Assembly (NCBI GenBank): GCA_022606425.2
Contig: JAHDVF020000432.1
Location: 124,001-188,000 of the forward strand
From: Lepidostoma basale
Taxonomy: Eukaryota; Arthropoda; Insecta; Trichoptera; Lepidostomatidae
DNA length: 64,000 nucleotides
Direction of reading: 5' to 3'
Program-made: the position numbers and the translations under genes
Shown here: piece after piece, positions 12,384-25,774 of the stretch
Layout of the letters: each line of letters starts with the position of its first letter
Numbering within the stretch: position 1 is the first letter of the stretch
The notes under the pieces: generated by a model
Seen by the model: only the letters and a program-made list of their open reading frames with translations
The model's database searches: none
Told to the model about the DNA's origin: nothing

Positions 12384-12859
12384 TGCAAGCGAGGTTAATT
12401 GGCTTTTTTTATAATTACGCTTCCGTGGTTATAATTCAGTGTTCATTTTATTGTACATTTTCATAATACTTTTAAACGTCTAACCACAATGTAAGCGCTT
12501 CATTTAGATTTTTTTTTTAATTGTTTTAATTACTTAATTCAACATGCAATAATAATAATTTAAATTTTATACTACTCTGTTTGCATACCAATTGGAAAGC
12601 AAAACCGAATAATGCCAACATTTCGTTAAATCCTTCCCTTCTAGCGCTTATGTATTATTCAATAATATATATATATTTTAAAGACCAACACTAAAAATGT
12701 ATTGTTTACGTAAAAATCATTGATATTAGAATTTCTCATACATTCTCCAATATGAGCAGAAAATAGCTGAAGAATGTACTCTGTCCCCTAGACCAGTGGT
12801 CAGCAAACCAAATGGTGAAAAGAGCCAAATATCAGCAAAATGATCAAAATTTATTTTAA

Positions 12860-13095
12860 CCCTTTCCGGTCCTATGTCGAATGACATTCGACATCGACTT
12901 TATTCCAGGGAGTCCTATATCGAATGTCATTTGACATTTTTCTTCTTCATCAGTTTAGTTTCAAAATACAAGGAAACATAATTTTTTCTCGCTCGTATTT
13001 AGTGTAGGTAAAAACCTGGATGTATTGTTTTACCCTGTAATTCTGTAAATCTATTGTGGACCTGATGGAACATTTTTTTTGTGAACCGGAAAAGG
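12860..13095. mobile_element. piggyBac-like MITE (236 bp) with TTAA target duplication
   Basis: Flanked by TTAA on both sides (12856-12859 and 13096-13099). The left end is CCCTTTCCGGTCC and the right end, reversed, is CCTTTTCCGGTTC, matching at 11 of 13 positions. A perfect palindrome ATGTCGAATG-A-CATTCGACAT lies at 12874-12894, with a second related copy about 40 bp inward. TTAA duplication with CCC(T) ends is the hallmark of the piggyBac superfamily. It has no coding capacity. Confidence 0.75.
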
Positions 13096-13389
13096 TTAAG
13101 AACCAAATTTCTCTATAGGAATCCTGATTTTTTAAGTCGGTTAATACTAGGCTCACTGACTAAAACTACATTTCATACTTTAAAATATATTATTTATTAT
13201 AACTCTCCAATATTAGACATCGTCAAGTGGAAAGTGTATTGGAAAGTGAACTTGGGGAAAGTTTGGGTAGAGCGAGTATATTGGTTGTTCATTTTAATTT
13301 CATGCACGGTTCCAGGTTCTAGTCAATAAGACAGATTGAATTTTGTCCTCAAATATATTAATATTGATTGTTTCTTGAACAATTATGTA

Positions 13390-13500
13390 CACTCCATATG
13401 CAATAATTAATACTAATGAAAATGTCTGTTTTATAGAAGTTTTACTATAATTTATAGGAATGACATGTTTCGCCTTTCTCAGGCATTATCAAATTTGCAC
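13390..13500. mobile_element. Half copy of a palindromic MITE
   Basis: Sequence including CTGTTTTATAGAAGTTTTAC and ATGACATGTTTCGCCTTT matches one arm of the element at 15512-15676. A further trace (GATGTTTCACCTTGCTAGG) is at about 13840-13875. Confidence 0.7.
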
Positions 13501-14835
13501 ACTTTCATTTGTATTAATTAAATTTAAAAACACATGTACATTTTAAACATGCTCTTCACAATGAGCCACACTTTAGTAGCCAGAGCCCCAGTTTACCGAC
13601 TACTGCCCCAGACCACCCCAATTCACATTGTTTACATTATAACTTCTTCTATTGTATTAACTCAACTGATTATTGTGATATTCTTGAAATTATTTTTATT
13701 GTCTGTTTTTAGAAATATTAGGATACTTAGTTATATTGCTTCTGACATTAATAGTGTTACTTCCTATTCTTTTACCTATTTAATATTGATGAAAACATTG
13801 GCATTCTTTTTTATAGTATTATTATTTTTATTTTATGATGTGATGTTTCACCTTGCTAGGACATAATCAAATATCTTTTACCTACTTCACATCTATCTTT
13901 GCTTCGTGTCCTGAAACTCCTTCCAGCAGATTCTCATGCAGTCACAGCACCCTATAACTTTCCAACCAAATATTGCAAAACATACAAATCAAACATACAT
14001 GTTGCCAGTTGGAATATAAAATCCCTCGCTGTTTATTATTTCATTTCTCCTTTCGAGTTAAAGGAGTAAAGGTGGGAAAATAAAAAAATATATCAATTAG
14101 TAGACTTTATTATATAGGTATAATGAACATTCACACGGTTTTAAAAAAGAATATAAAACTAAACCAAGCGCATGGAATACTTTATAAAACTTCTTATTAC
14201 GTATGTACAAACAATAATTGTGATAGCAAAGTGAAGTCTCTTGGATTGTCAAATGACGAGCAGTGCTATCATGGAACCAAGAGTGTTTAGGATTGTCGAG
14301 ACTAAAAGTATTATGTACTGTATACTTTATTTACTACAAACTAATAAATAGGTTTCACCAATCATGGATGTTGTACTGAAATACTGTGGATATTGCGGCG
14401 GGAGGAACCTCGCAAGCCCAATCACAAAAATAGTTTTGTGTTTATAAGTACTAAAATAAAAATATTCTTTCTTTTTGGTCATTAGAGTAATACATGTAGT
14501 ACGCATGTTATCACATTGGAATGCTGCATCACCTGGAAGGAACAAACATACATTATTATGAATGTCAGCAACCAGAGACAACTACGAGCAATATATTCTT
14601 AATAAGCGACGACTCTTTGTTGAAAGTGAGTCGAGCAGAAATTATAAATGATTTAACTCTTATTCTCTGAAAATAAACGTTAAAAATGAATGAATGAAAT
14701 GTTGATAATGGAAATAAAAGTTAATAATTAATAATACATATTTAGTTTAATTCCACTGTCGAAGCCATAAAACCAAGTGGAATGAAACAAAATATATACA
14801 GTAAAGAGATTTTTAATTTTAAAAATATGTATTTC

Positions 14836-14841
14836 TTTATT
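14836..14841 (-). other. Polyadenylation signal of the myosin VI gene
   Basis: TTTATT on the plus strand (AATAAA on the minus strand), about 180 bases downstream of the myosin VI stop. Confidence 0.45.
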
Positions 14842-15017
14842 TACAATGAATGTCTACCAAGAAATTTAAATTTACAGCATTAGTATATTAATTATGGCTT
14901 GAATAATGAATATTGAATATAAGAGAGCGACATGTTTGGTATGTATTATGAGAGACTTGTGATGTGTGACAACATCCAGAATGCATGTAATATTGATGTA
15001 GGGAGAATCAGAAATGA

Positions 15018-18000
15018 TTACTTGGCTCTCTGTGCAGGGCTGATGTAGTCCGGTCCGCCGTGCTTGCTCCACTCGGCCAGGAACTCGTGCTCTAAGATCT
15101 CCGCCCCTCTTTTGCGCGTCAGGCCCGTTTCCTCCAGGCTCAGCTCACACATCTGCATGTCATCCACACCTAGCAGACTACAAGTTAGTACAGCTGTCCT
15201 GACTGACAACTTACTGAGTGAACTACTAAGTTACAGAGCGAGGATACTAACCGGCAATGAGCAGCACGGGCGGCTTGTCGGGGTGCAGCTCCATCTGGCG
15301 GGCCACGTACTGGCCGTGGAAATGTGCGTACCACCAGCCCTTGCGCTCCTCCGTCGCGCCGGGCCGCACAAAGGGGATGCGGAAGTAGCGATCCGCAGAC
15401 TGCAGAATCTCCGATTTGGGCTGGTGCCGCGGACTCTTGGCCGCTAAAGCAAACATTAGCTTTGGAAATTAAGAGAGATGAAGAGAGCACGGGGCAACTA
15501 CATCGAGAGATTAATACAAATGAAAACATCTGTTTTCTAGAAGATTTATTACAATTTATGAGAATGACATGTTTCACCTTTCTAATGCATTATCAAATAT
15601 CATATACAAAGGCGAAACATGTCAATCTCATAAACTATAATAAAACTTTTAGAAAACAGGCGTTTTCATTCCTATTCATTTTTTAATATGGAGTTTTACA
15701 TCATTATTCCGGAAACAATAAATACTTTGGTTTGATAAACCGACCTGCTTCCATGATGGACTTGGGTGCCCTCTCGGATTCAGCCATGGTGGTGCGGCGC
15801 TGATTTTTGGACTTCCAGGCATGGTACACCTTCAGACGGCGGTGGAATTCCACTCGACAAGCCTACACATATTATACATAGTTACTTTTGAGAACCTATA
15901 GAGACATGCATACATAAGTGTTTGTGGCGTCCATATGTTGCTAGGTACTTTACCTCTAGCAGCTCAATATCGCAGGAGGTGTTGATGGTGTCCCGGAGCT
16001 CCGAATACTTCCATTTAGAGAGGTCATACTTCTGCTTCTCTAGCAATGCCTGCTGCAGCCGCACCTTCTCCGACCTGCAACCCACATCACCAATCAGCCA
16101 CGATAATAACTCAAGTCAAGCTTCAACACTATTTATATAAATGCATCTCATATAAAATTATGTTTTCATCAATTAAATGCGGATTTGATACTAAATAAAA
16201 ACAAATAGTATCAAAAAGCCATTACGTAACCAATAAAATAAAATAATAATAAGTTTGACAATTAATTGATTAGTAAGTACACAAATGGCAAACTAAATTG
16301 GATTAGGTTTCCAGATAAAGCTGTGTCTGTGGGTCATTACTGACACTCACAACGCAACTAGAGTTTCTTATTGAAACCAGTCAAATCAACCAACAATACT
16401 TATTATAAGTAAATACTTGAGTTAATTTTATAAGCGAGAAATCAGAGCTACGCAGAACTGCTGCTACAGGCCCAGAACCTCAAAGCAGAAATGATATACA
16501 ATCAAAGAGGACCAAACGTGTTAGTGGTTAGTGTGTTAGCCATGCAGTAGCCAGGGGTGTAGAAGTGTACCTGTTTAACTTAAACTCTCCACTGCCATCC
16601 AGGGGTGTACAACTGTCGGGAATAACATCCAGAATTATTTATTGCAGAACCAAATTAGAGACATAATCGAGGACTTTAATTATATACATTTGTGTACTTT
16701 AAATATGAATAACAAAGATCGAAGAATTGAACCCGCTGACAGTGATTTACTTAAAACAAGCTGTGAACACCCGAATAATGATATTGCAATAAATTTGCTC
16801 ACCGAGGGGAATATGTCTGTGAATAAAGATGGAATGGGGTCCAATTCCAAATGTAAGTAATTGCATATTTTTTCTATTGTTTCTCTGTGGCAGATTGAAA
16901 ACGTTGATTTTCATCCAAATTACAGAAAAGTACCCCATTCAGAAAAAGTACATATATACAAAGATATTTTACAAGTCACACGTAATTTTCATACGAGATT
17001 GATGTACTGCAAATGACAGACATCCAATTTAATAATTCAAAGTAGGGATTATGACATGCCGCTCCTCGCACTTGCGGGTATTATGACCCGACAGTCCGAG
17101 GTTCAAGTGGGTGAATACAAACATAGAGACCTCCGTAGCTGCGGCGGGGATCCCTCCACGTGTCCGTTGGTTTCCTTGGCCAGCCGCAGGGCCATCTCGT
17201 GGTCGCGCCTCTCCTGCTCCAGCCTGCGACACGTGTTACTATTAACAATCATCTACCCTAATATTACATTTAACATACACATACTTCCTCTAATATTAGT
17301 ATAAAAAGTTTCATCAATAGATGAGAATAATAATACTAGGAAAAATAATCAAAAATATGAAGTAAATAGCAGACCTCTCCCGGTCGTGCTGGTCGGCTGC
17401 GGCCGCTTCCTGCAGTTGCTTCTGAAGCGCTTCAGCCGTAGCCCGGTCACGCTGCTCTTGCAGCAGTCGTTCTGCCTCCTCCGCTTTACGCCGTGTCTCC
17501 ATCTCCACCTTCCTGCATGCACACACAGTCAGTTGAGTGGTCAAGTATGCAATAAGCCAAAGAATCAGTTCTCGTATGAGATAAGAGATAATGATTACAG
17601 CCGCCGATGATCCTCCTCCTCCCGCAGGCGCTGGGCCTCCCGCCGCTTCTTCTCCTCCAGCGCCTTCATCTCTTCCTCCAGGCGGCGGAGGCGCTCCTGT
17701 TCCTCTCTGCAAACATTATATTCAAGTTATCATCTAACAAAACATAACACAATTTCAATGTTACGTAACTTAACCTCGTCAAATCAAAAATCCATATTGA
17801 ATTGCACCTTACCCAACCGAGAAATAGTTGAAAACAAACCTGTTCTTCTGTTCCTTCATGGCTGTCTGGAGGGCGCCCATCTGGGATTCTACTTGCTTGA
17901 GCAGCCCATTGTAGAGCTCCTCTATAGCGGAACTCTTGATGGTCCTGTCATCCTGCAGGCAGAACCGTTACTTTAGAACACGACGTCGGACGACACTCGC

Positions 18001-21000
18001 ACAATATGACAGAGCGGAGGTGCAGAAGCGGACAAACCTTGATTTTCTTACAGGCGCGGCCGATGCTGTCTCTCAGCCCCTTAACCTTGGCTTGCGCTGC
18101 GGCCTTGTCGCTCTTGAGCTGATTGGAGACCGTTTCCAGCTGCTGGATATTCCCTTCCAAGGCCCGGATCTTGGCGATGCCCTGATAGCGCGGCCGGTGC
18201 TGCTTGCGCACCAAGTAGCCTCGCACTGACTTTTGAATTATTATCAGATTTGCACGGCGGTAGAGAATCTTGTATTTTACTGGAATACCAAGAAAGAAAG
18301 AAATACAATTATTTTCATGATGAAACCCTCAACACCCCTTTTAGAAAGAGTGTCAAGTCGATCAACACGACTGAGGGTGTAATTATCACTCACACTTGAT
18401 TATGGAGAGCACTCCAAAGATGGACTTTCTCCAGCGAGACTTGACAAGCCACTTTTCCACTGCCTTAACAATAGCTTTGAGGTTCTCGGGGTCAGACTTC
18501 ATGATGGTGTCGAACTCCGCATACTTGCCCGGCCGGAAGAATACGCGGGTCAGCCCAAAGTTGAAGTCCTTGCTGTTCAGCTCGAAACTGTGTAAAATGG
18601 CCTGGAAAATAATTGCAACCATTTACACTCCTCTCTCCTTTAGGAATTCATCTCAACTCAACACTTCACGATCTTTGTGAAATGCAAACCCCTGGCCGTA
18701 CGTACTTCGCAGAAGGTCTTGGGAGAGAGGCGGCTCAGCAAAGGCGGCAAGAAGGAGGCGTACATGGAGTGCAGCTGCTGGAAGGGTGCTCGCGAGGGGT
18801 AGCCGTGCTCCATGAGCTCCAGCACAGACACCATGCCGCTGCACTGCAGCTGGTTCAGAATAAGGGAGTTGTCCGACTCTCCATCCACCATGCGGCTGTT
18901 GGGCTTCACGCAGCGAACAAAGTTGGTTGCCTGTAAGATTCAATGTCCGTGACTTATCCTCCCCGACAGTTGACACTTTGAATACCAAGAAAATCTGTAA
19001 CATCTTATTTACATTTTTTCTCAACTTGTCCATCAGCTCTCCGAGCTGCGTCTGGAATTTTGATCCCACAGAGATGAAGGTGAGCTTGCCCTTGGAGGTA
19101 TTGTTGTTGTTGCTCTGGAACAGGCCCTGGATAAGGGAATTGCTGGACTCCTGCACCAGGAACTCCAGCGAGGCATGCAGCGCATCATTGTTCTTCTCTA
19201 TAAATTGGTCCTAGAATACAATGGCACATCAGAGAGCTCTAGAGAGGGAGAACCAGCTTGAATAACAAAGAGAACCATACAATAAATAGTTACAGTGTTA
19301 TAGCACACGGAGCCGGCAAAGTGCCTGATGAGGAACCCTTCATCATCGCGGACAGTGCGGTGCGCCTTGAGGCGAGACTGGCGGGGCAGTCCTAGACGGC
19401 TCCCACCGCCGGCTCCGCCCCATTGCTTGTGCACCGCTTGCGTGAAATGGGTGTAGTCCGGTTTGGGAAGCTTAGACTCTTCATCCAGCAGATTGAAAAT
19501 ACCTCCATTCTTGCTCTCGATGAGATCTGTAAGAAGCCTCAGTTTAGTTCAGTGGCCACAAAAAATAATTCCAGTTTCGGCAGATGTGAATGTGCACAGC
19601 TTACCGATACACTCTTGGTTATCCACATAGGAGATCTCGGGCAAGTTGAGTCCTTCGGCCTTGTACAGGTCCTGCTCGTTCTTAAATATTCTCTCATTGA
19701 AAAATTGTTGAAGTTTTTCATTACAGTAGTTGATGCAGAACTGTTCATAGCTATTTACAGTGAAGTATTCTGGAAATACCAATTGGTTGGATGAAAAGCA
19801 AGAAAGCATTGTGGTACAATATTAATAACAACAATTATTATATTTACCGAAGCCAGCAATATCGAGGATACCGATGTAGTAAGCGGATGCCTGAAAGGGT
19901 ATGCTCTGATTAATTCTATTGACAATGTGGTCAAACAGTCGGCTATACACGGCCTTTGCAAGAGCATCACGCGCATTGTTGGCTTCGTACACCTTCAGCG
20001 GAACCCTGCAACCGAGCAACAACACCAGTCAGTATTCAAACATTGCATCGGGCTGGACATATAGCTAGACAGGGCAGCGCCAGACATATCCAGCAGTGGA
20101 GGGAAGAAGAAGAGATTTAGTTTCAATAAAAGTGAATGGGTTTATCCATATACAAATAGTGTTGATCAGAATTTCGTGTTGACCCTTGAGGTAGTTATCT
20201 TGAGGGAAAATAGTATTCACCTGCCCAAATGTATTCTGTACTTAATTACTGTAACTGAAGTACGTGTCCTGAAGAATTTTAGGAGATAACTAACATTATA
20301 GCGGTTCCCTTGGCGCCCCCTCGCGAGCTCTGCATGAGGCGGGAGACCAGCGCCATGCGCAGCTCGCCGGGGTCCACGGCCAGCAGGCGCGCCGCCTGCA
20401 GCAGGGCGGGCTCGCTAGGCACCGCCACACGGCATCCGCCTCGGGCTCCCTCGGCTTCCTCGAACTGCACGTTGCCCAGGTGCAGCACAGCCGCCACCAC
20501 CGAGTAGATGCCGGTGCGCTCCGCCTCCGAAATCTCAAGTCGAGAAAGAGCCTGTATGGAATGAATGGACAGATGTTCGTGTCTAGAGTTGTACAAATAA
20601 TAAATACCAAGTGGCAGTAGAGTTTGGGACTTTTCAAATCAAATCGGTTAATCTTTTCGAGAACAGGTACTTGTCTTTTGAATATACTTTCACTGATATG
20701 AAAGATGTGGATCTCCGAGGAGACTTACTTGGTCCAAGGTCTTGAAGTCCTCCACATCATCCAGCATCGGATCCTTTAGGCCTCCCCTAGCCTGATGCTG
20801 CTGACTCTTCTGATTGGCATTCAGTTTTCTCTCTGTATTGGCATTTGTGAAATATTGGGTGCATCCGTTTCTAAGATACTAAAATAAAGACAAATAAATG
20901 TTGAGATCGCACTCTGATGTTCACAGAAACTTTGATGAATTGATTCTCATTCTTTGCACTTACGTGAAAATCATCGGGTTTGGTGATCTTGAGCGCCTGG

Positions 21001-22216
21001 CGCAGGGAGTCGGGGGCGCCGGCGCACAGCAGGTAGAAGACGTGGTAGTTCCTCTCCTCCGGCGCCTGCACGCAGATGCGAGACTTCTCCAGCAGGTAGT
21101 GGGAGATGTAGCCCCCCGCCACCTGCCACTTGTTGCTGAAGTGCACCTCCATGAACTTGCCGAACCGAGAGCTGTTGTTATTGCGCGTCGTCTTGGCATT
21201 TCCAAACGCCTCCAGAACGGGATTGGCTGCAAGAACAATGATCCGACGTATCGTGTTACTGGATGTTTGGACCCGCCACTCGGAGAAGCGGTGCGGAAGT
21301 GAGGAGATGCTCACCGTCGAGTATCTTCTGCTCGATGGGCCCGGCGCCGGCGGCGTACAGGTCGCACAGGTAGCGCAGAATGTACTTGGTGGACTCGGTC
21401 TTCCCGGCGCCCGACTCCCCCGACACTATTATGGACTGGGACTGCTTCATGGACTTCATGTCGCGAAACGATTTATCCGCTGGAATCACAACAAGCTATC
21501 CATGTTCACATTCGGCCGTGCGGGTAGACAAGTCACTAGGGGCATCCCCTCCTCACTTCACTCACCGACAGCAAACACGTGCGGCGGCATCTTGCCCAGA
21601 GACTGGCCGTGGTACTTCTTGATGGTGCTGGAGTTGTACAAGTTGGCTATCTCTTTGTAGGGGTTTATAGCCACCAGGATGTTAGCCACGTACGTCTGCA
21701 ACGGGTACACCGACATATCAGCGACCACTATTTATCTCATTACTTTGTTGAATGTTAATACAATTATTTACACTGCTAATCCACTTCTGGATGGAGTATA
21801 ATAATATTAATAAAAGTGGATTAAACAGTGTCATTCAATCTATTCCAAATCTAATTACTTACATATATCTTTTCTTTCTTAAATCGTAACCGGACATTGT
21901 TTAGAAGTGTCGCTTCATTGAGAAACATTAAATTACCTGCAAATCAATCAAAATCATTAATTAACTTAACTTATTCAGAGTAAGTCAACAATTGGCGTTG
22001 CTCGTCCAGTGATATAAGAGTGACCAAGTCCTTACAGTTGTCGTCGACTTCCACGTCGGCGTCCCCCGCGGGGAAGACGTCCTCCAGCGCGCAGGTGCGG
22101 CGTGGCAGGTGCGGCGCCAGCGGCATGACCTCCACGCCGTCTGCCAGCAGCTCGCGGATGTGGCCCAGCACGAAGCACTCGGCCGGGTCGCGCGCCCACA
22201 CCAGCTGCTTCTCCAT
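15018..22216 (-). CDS. jar: Myosin VI (unconventional, minus-end-directed; jaguar/95F type), complete
   Basis: Coding exons: 22036-22216, 21863-21936, 21566-21695, 21315-21479, 20964-21226, 20729-20878, 20295-20551, 19848-20005, 19605-19769, 19294-19526, 19013-19210, 18706-18930, 18394-18601, 18038-18279, 17840-17952, 17599-17706, 17375-17512, 17131-17223, 15954-16074, 15745-15862, 15252-15443, 15018-15169. All phases agree; 1227 aa. The motor has P-loop GESGAGKT (149-156), switch [11 protein letters not shown] (about 199-208) and switch II DIAGFE (455-460). After [11 protein letters not shown] comes the myosin VI reverse-gear insert ([18 protein letters not shown]), then an IQ region, a charged helical segment rich in Glu/Arg, and the cargo-binding domain with RRL (1082-1084) and WWY (1150-1152). 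It moves towards actin minus ends in endocytosis, cell shape and spermatid individualisation. The start is [10 protein letters not shown]; the exon reaches back to an acceptor after 22223, so a 5' noncoding exon lies upstream. Confidence 0.96.
15512..15676. mobile_element. Palindromic MITE inside a myosin VI intron
   Basis: Two arms of about 64 bp (15512-15575 and 15613-15676) are near-perfect inverted copies: outer ATGAAAACATCTGTTTTCTA against AGAAAACAGGCGTTTTCATT, inner GACATGTTTCACC against CGAAACATGTC. The spacer is about 37 bp. Partial copies occur at 13390-13500 and 40635-40710. It lies in the last-but-one intron of myosin VI and has no coding capacity. Confidence 0.85.
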
Positions 22217-23379
22217 CGCGCGCCTGCAACCACTCTCCTCGGTTAGACCTCTGCCAATTTAGAAAGGCGGCTAGAACAAGCCCAGCCCAATTCACCCCTG
22301 AACTTTATTTAGATCTGCAGCGTGTCCTCGTTAGTAATTCCTCGCTCATTTCGGAATAACCTTTCACCTTCTTCAGTTCACGTATGACGAGAGTGTGTTC
22401 CTAGACACTAATTGAGTTAGCAGCTCTATTTGGAGCCATCAGACCTTTGTCTTTGTAATACAATATTTTCACAATCACCGGCAGGTAGTGCTCGTCAATC
22501 CGAATGGACCAATCCACAAGCTGTAGAAGAGACGCTGATCTGCTCGCGGTCACGCTTGGAAAATTCTTTAAAAAACACAACGCGGGGCGCGTCCAGCTAA
22601 ACGCGATTTGTAACTATTGGCGGACGTCATAACTTTGGAATATTGGCACAACAATTAGGGGAGGCTTGTCATTATACGTCGGCTACAGTACACACCGGCA
22701 CTTGCTGGTCTAGTCGCGTGGCAGCTCGGTGTGATTGTAGAAACTTGTAGTTAGCGTAAACAGTAGTCTAAACATTATGAAACTTCTCAAAAATAAATTC
22801 ATTAATGCTAAATCCAAAGGAAAAATAGAGACAGTTTACAATACACTATTGTGTACAACGTTAGGTCAGATGACGACAATTTGATTTTCCGATGATAATC
22901 TTTCCACTTGAAAGATTTGAGTGGATAAGTATAGAATCATTCCCTCCCCCCAGCAAGATCAGCAGCCTATGAGCCACGCTTACTATGGCACAGTCATCAT
23001 AAAGGGGACTATCCGCGCATGATAATAACACCGGGATTTCTATCTGAAAGTGAAATTTCTAGTGAAAGCAGTTTCCGTCTAAACCGTAATACCTATACCC
23101 TGATATACCATTACTACATTGCACAGTCGAGGGGAGATTTAGAGACAAAAACAACAATATGGGCGCCATCAACAGTGATAACACGTTCGAGTTACGGTGT
23201 CGTTATACCTCATGACAATAAAGTACTCGGAAATTGTGATTTAAATTGCCCGCGCTGAATATAAAAAAAAGTATTAAGTTTGTAGGACTCTCCTTAATAA
23301 TTAAGCCAAAAATGAATGCGATCTGTCAACTAGTTTGTTTACAGCAGCTGCTCGAATGAGTCCACATCAGGAGTGTGAA

Positions 23380-24460
23380 TGAATAAAAATATTGGACAAA
23401 AAGTAGGTATCTCAAATTTTGTGTTTCCAACGGAATTTCGTGTGCGGAATCATTGCTAATGTTAGAAAAGGTCCATAGTGAATCAGCTTTATCAATAACT
23501 CAAGCCTACGATTGGTTCCATTCATTTTCAGACGGTCGGGAAACCGTCGAAGATTTGCCTCGTTCTGGACGACCTTCGACCTCTAACACTGATGATAACA
23601 TTAAAAAAGGGAAAGAAATTGTGCTCAAAAATCGTCATGTGAGTGTCAAAGAGGTAGCATGAGACCTGAACATCTCTCATGGAGAGTCCGTCTGTTTGAT
23701 TTTGGTGGAAAATTTGGGCATGAGACTCGTTGCTACTCGACTCGTTTCGAAGCAGTTGAATTTTCTTCAAACACAGTATCGTGAACAGATCTCTTTGGAC
23801 ATGCTTGATCGTGTGAATTCTGATCCAACATTCATGGAACGCATCATAACTGGCGATGAGACATGGGTTTATGAGTATGATATACAAACAAATCATCGAT
23901 AATCGGAATGAACGGAGAAAAACAAGCAGAAACCGTAAAAATCACCCCAAAGTCGCTCAAATATCAAAGCGATGCGCATCGTTTTTTTTTTCGGTATCCG
24001 CGTTGTAGTCCATCGTGAATTCGTTCCAGAGGGACACACGTTCAATAAGTAATACTATTTGGTCGTATTTAGGCGTTCGCGTGAAAAATTCCGTCAGAAA
24101 CGGACGGAATTGTGGAAAAACAATTCATTAATTATGCGCGACGATAATGCGCCATCGTGCAGAGCCACAATTGTGACCGAATTCAAAGCCAAACACGCGA
24201 TAAATACCATCGATCAACCCCCATATTCTCTGTAATTGGCTCTGTGTGACGTTCTTTTGTTCCCAAAACTTATGGACAGATTGTCGCTCCGTGGAACCCG
24301 TTTCCAGACGGTTAAAGCCATAAAACAAAATTCGTGGAAAGTGTTAAAGGACATACCAGAAAGTGCCTACTAGAAAGGTTTCGAAGAGTGAAAAAAAACG
24401 CTGGCATATGTGTATTTCATTCAATGGGGGATACTTTGAAGGCGACAAAATAAATATGAA
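23380..24460 (+). pseudogene. Degenerate mariner transposase
   Basis: Broken plus-strand frame with several stops and frameshifts. Recognisable blocks are the N-terminal helix-turn-helix region (AYDWFHSFSDGRETVEDLPR; SGRPSTSN), TGDETWVYEYD (first catalytic Asp, 23855-23857), RDDNAPSCR (second Asp, 24143-24145) and LCDVLLFPKL (third Asp, 24248-24250), ending FEGDKINMNE. The second and third Asp codons are 35 codons apart, the D34D spacing of classical mariner. It is inactive as it stands. Terminal repeats were not identified. Confidence 0.85.
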
Positions 24461-25147
24461 TGAATAATTAAAAATATTGCGTTTTAGTTACAATCTTCAG
24501 GTACTTTATTGTCATAGCAGTGCAGGTATGTTAGCTGTTAGCGACCTACTTGTCAAATATTGTAATTATTCTGTGTGCGGAGGACATAAACAGCATCCGT
24601 CTGCCTGCTGCACTCATCATCTAGCTATCATCTAGCCGCAAACTATTCGAGACTGGGACACGAGCACATCTCTTAGCTGAGCTCGCAAGTACAGTTACAA
24701 GTGAGAATCACTTTAATATTCACGAGATTCAGATCTACGGACGGCGTAAACGCCAACGGAGCATTGAGGCCCGAGTGCCTAAACCGGAGACATCACCTCG
24801 CTATTCGTATCCGATACGCTTTCTCAACAACTAATTCGTACAGAATCACTTTGCAAGTAAATCGCCAGGCCCCGCGCACTCCCTCCAGAAGCTGGGCGAG
24901 CCTCACTCGAGAACACCCGACACGACGTCTCACAATAAGATCAACAACGTAAGCGATGGAAATACGAAACGACTTAACTCATTCAATATTCCCTAACTGT
25001 GATTTTGTAGAAAACACCGCATTAATCGATTTTGAGATCAAATCGATATTCATTTTAAATAGCTTAAATATTTAACCTTAAAGAATTTCCAGTACAAAAA
25101 AAGTTTTCCTGAAAACTGATTATCGTTGACTTTCTATTTGACTACTT

Positions 25148-25774
25148 GGTGAAAACTTGGAGCAAGTAGTTGAGTTTGTGTATTTAGGTAGTATGTTTAC
25201 AAGAGATGGGAGAGTGGAGAGGGATATTGAAAGAAGGGTTGGGGCAGGCAACAAAGTGAATGGTGCACTTAAAGTTGTCATCGCAAACAAAAACCTATCC
25301 AAAAAAGCTAGAATGGCAGTGCACAATGGTGTTCTTCTACCGACCCTCATGTATGGAAGCGAAGCATGGAACTGGCAAAGGAAGGATGAAAGTAGAATAA
25401 ATGCAGTAGAAATGAGATCTCTTAGACGAATGTGTGATATTCTGTGTATGATAGAGTGTCGAATGAAAATATAAGAAGTGAATGCGGTGCGAATGATGGT
25501 GTCATGAACAAAATAATGAAAGGATCATTAAGATGGTTTGGACATATGGAAAGAATGAATGAAGAAAGAATGGTAAAAATTATATGTTAATGATGTAAAT
25601 GGAACCAGAAATAGAGGAAGACCGAGGAAAACGTGGCACGATCAAATAAATCAAATATTGAATGTCGGCCATGTGAGGAGTCAGAGAAATGGACGCGCGT
25701 GCATGACACGATGTATGAATGTTGAGGAAGCGAGAGAAATATGTCAGGAAAGAAAGGTGTGTTAGTTAGTTATT
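25148..25774 (+). mobile_element. LINE 3' relic, same family as 7718-8425
   Basis: Reads [20 protein letters not shown], then [20 protein letters not shown], a frameshift near 25470, then [28 protein letters not shown]. It ends in a short GTTAGTTAG tail. It is strongly 5'-truncated, as is usual for non-LTR retrotransposons. Confidence 0.85.

Larger units (their letters stand above)
11710..14835. other. Intergenic region, HERC4 upstream / myosin VI downstream
   Basis: Very AT-rich. It should contain the HERC4 promoter near its left end, but I see no TATA box or initiator that I would defend. It holds the inverted repeats and MITEs listed separately. Confidence 0.5.

Noticed and set aside
13534..13866. 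110-codon hydrophobic plus-strand ORF
   Set aside because: AT-rich low-complexity sequence between MITE fragments, with no start context, homology or splice sites.
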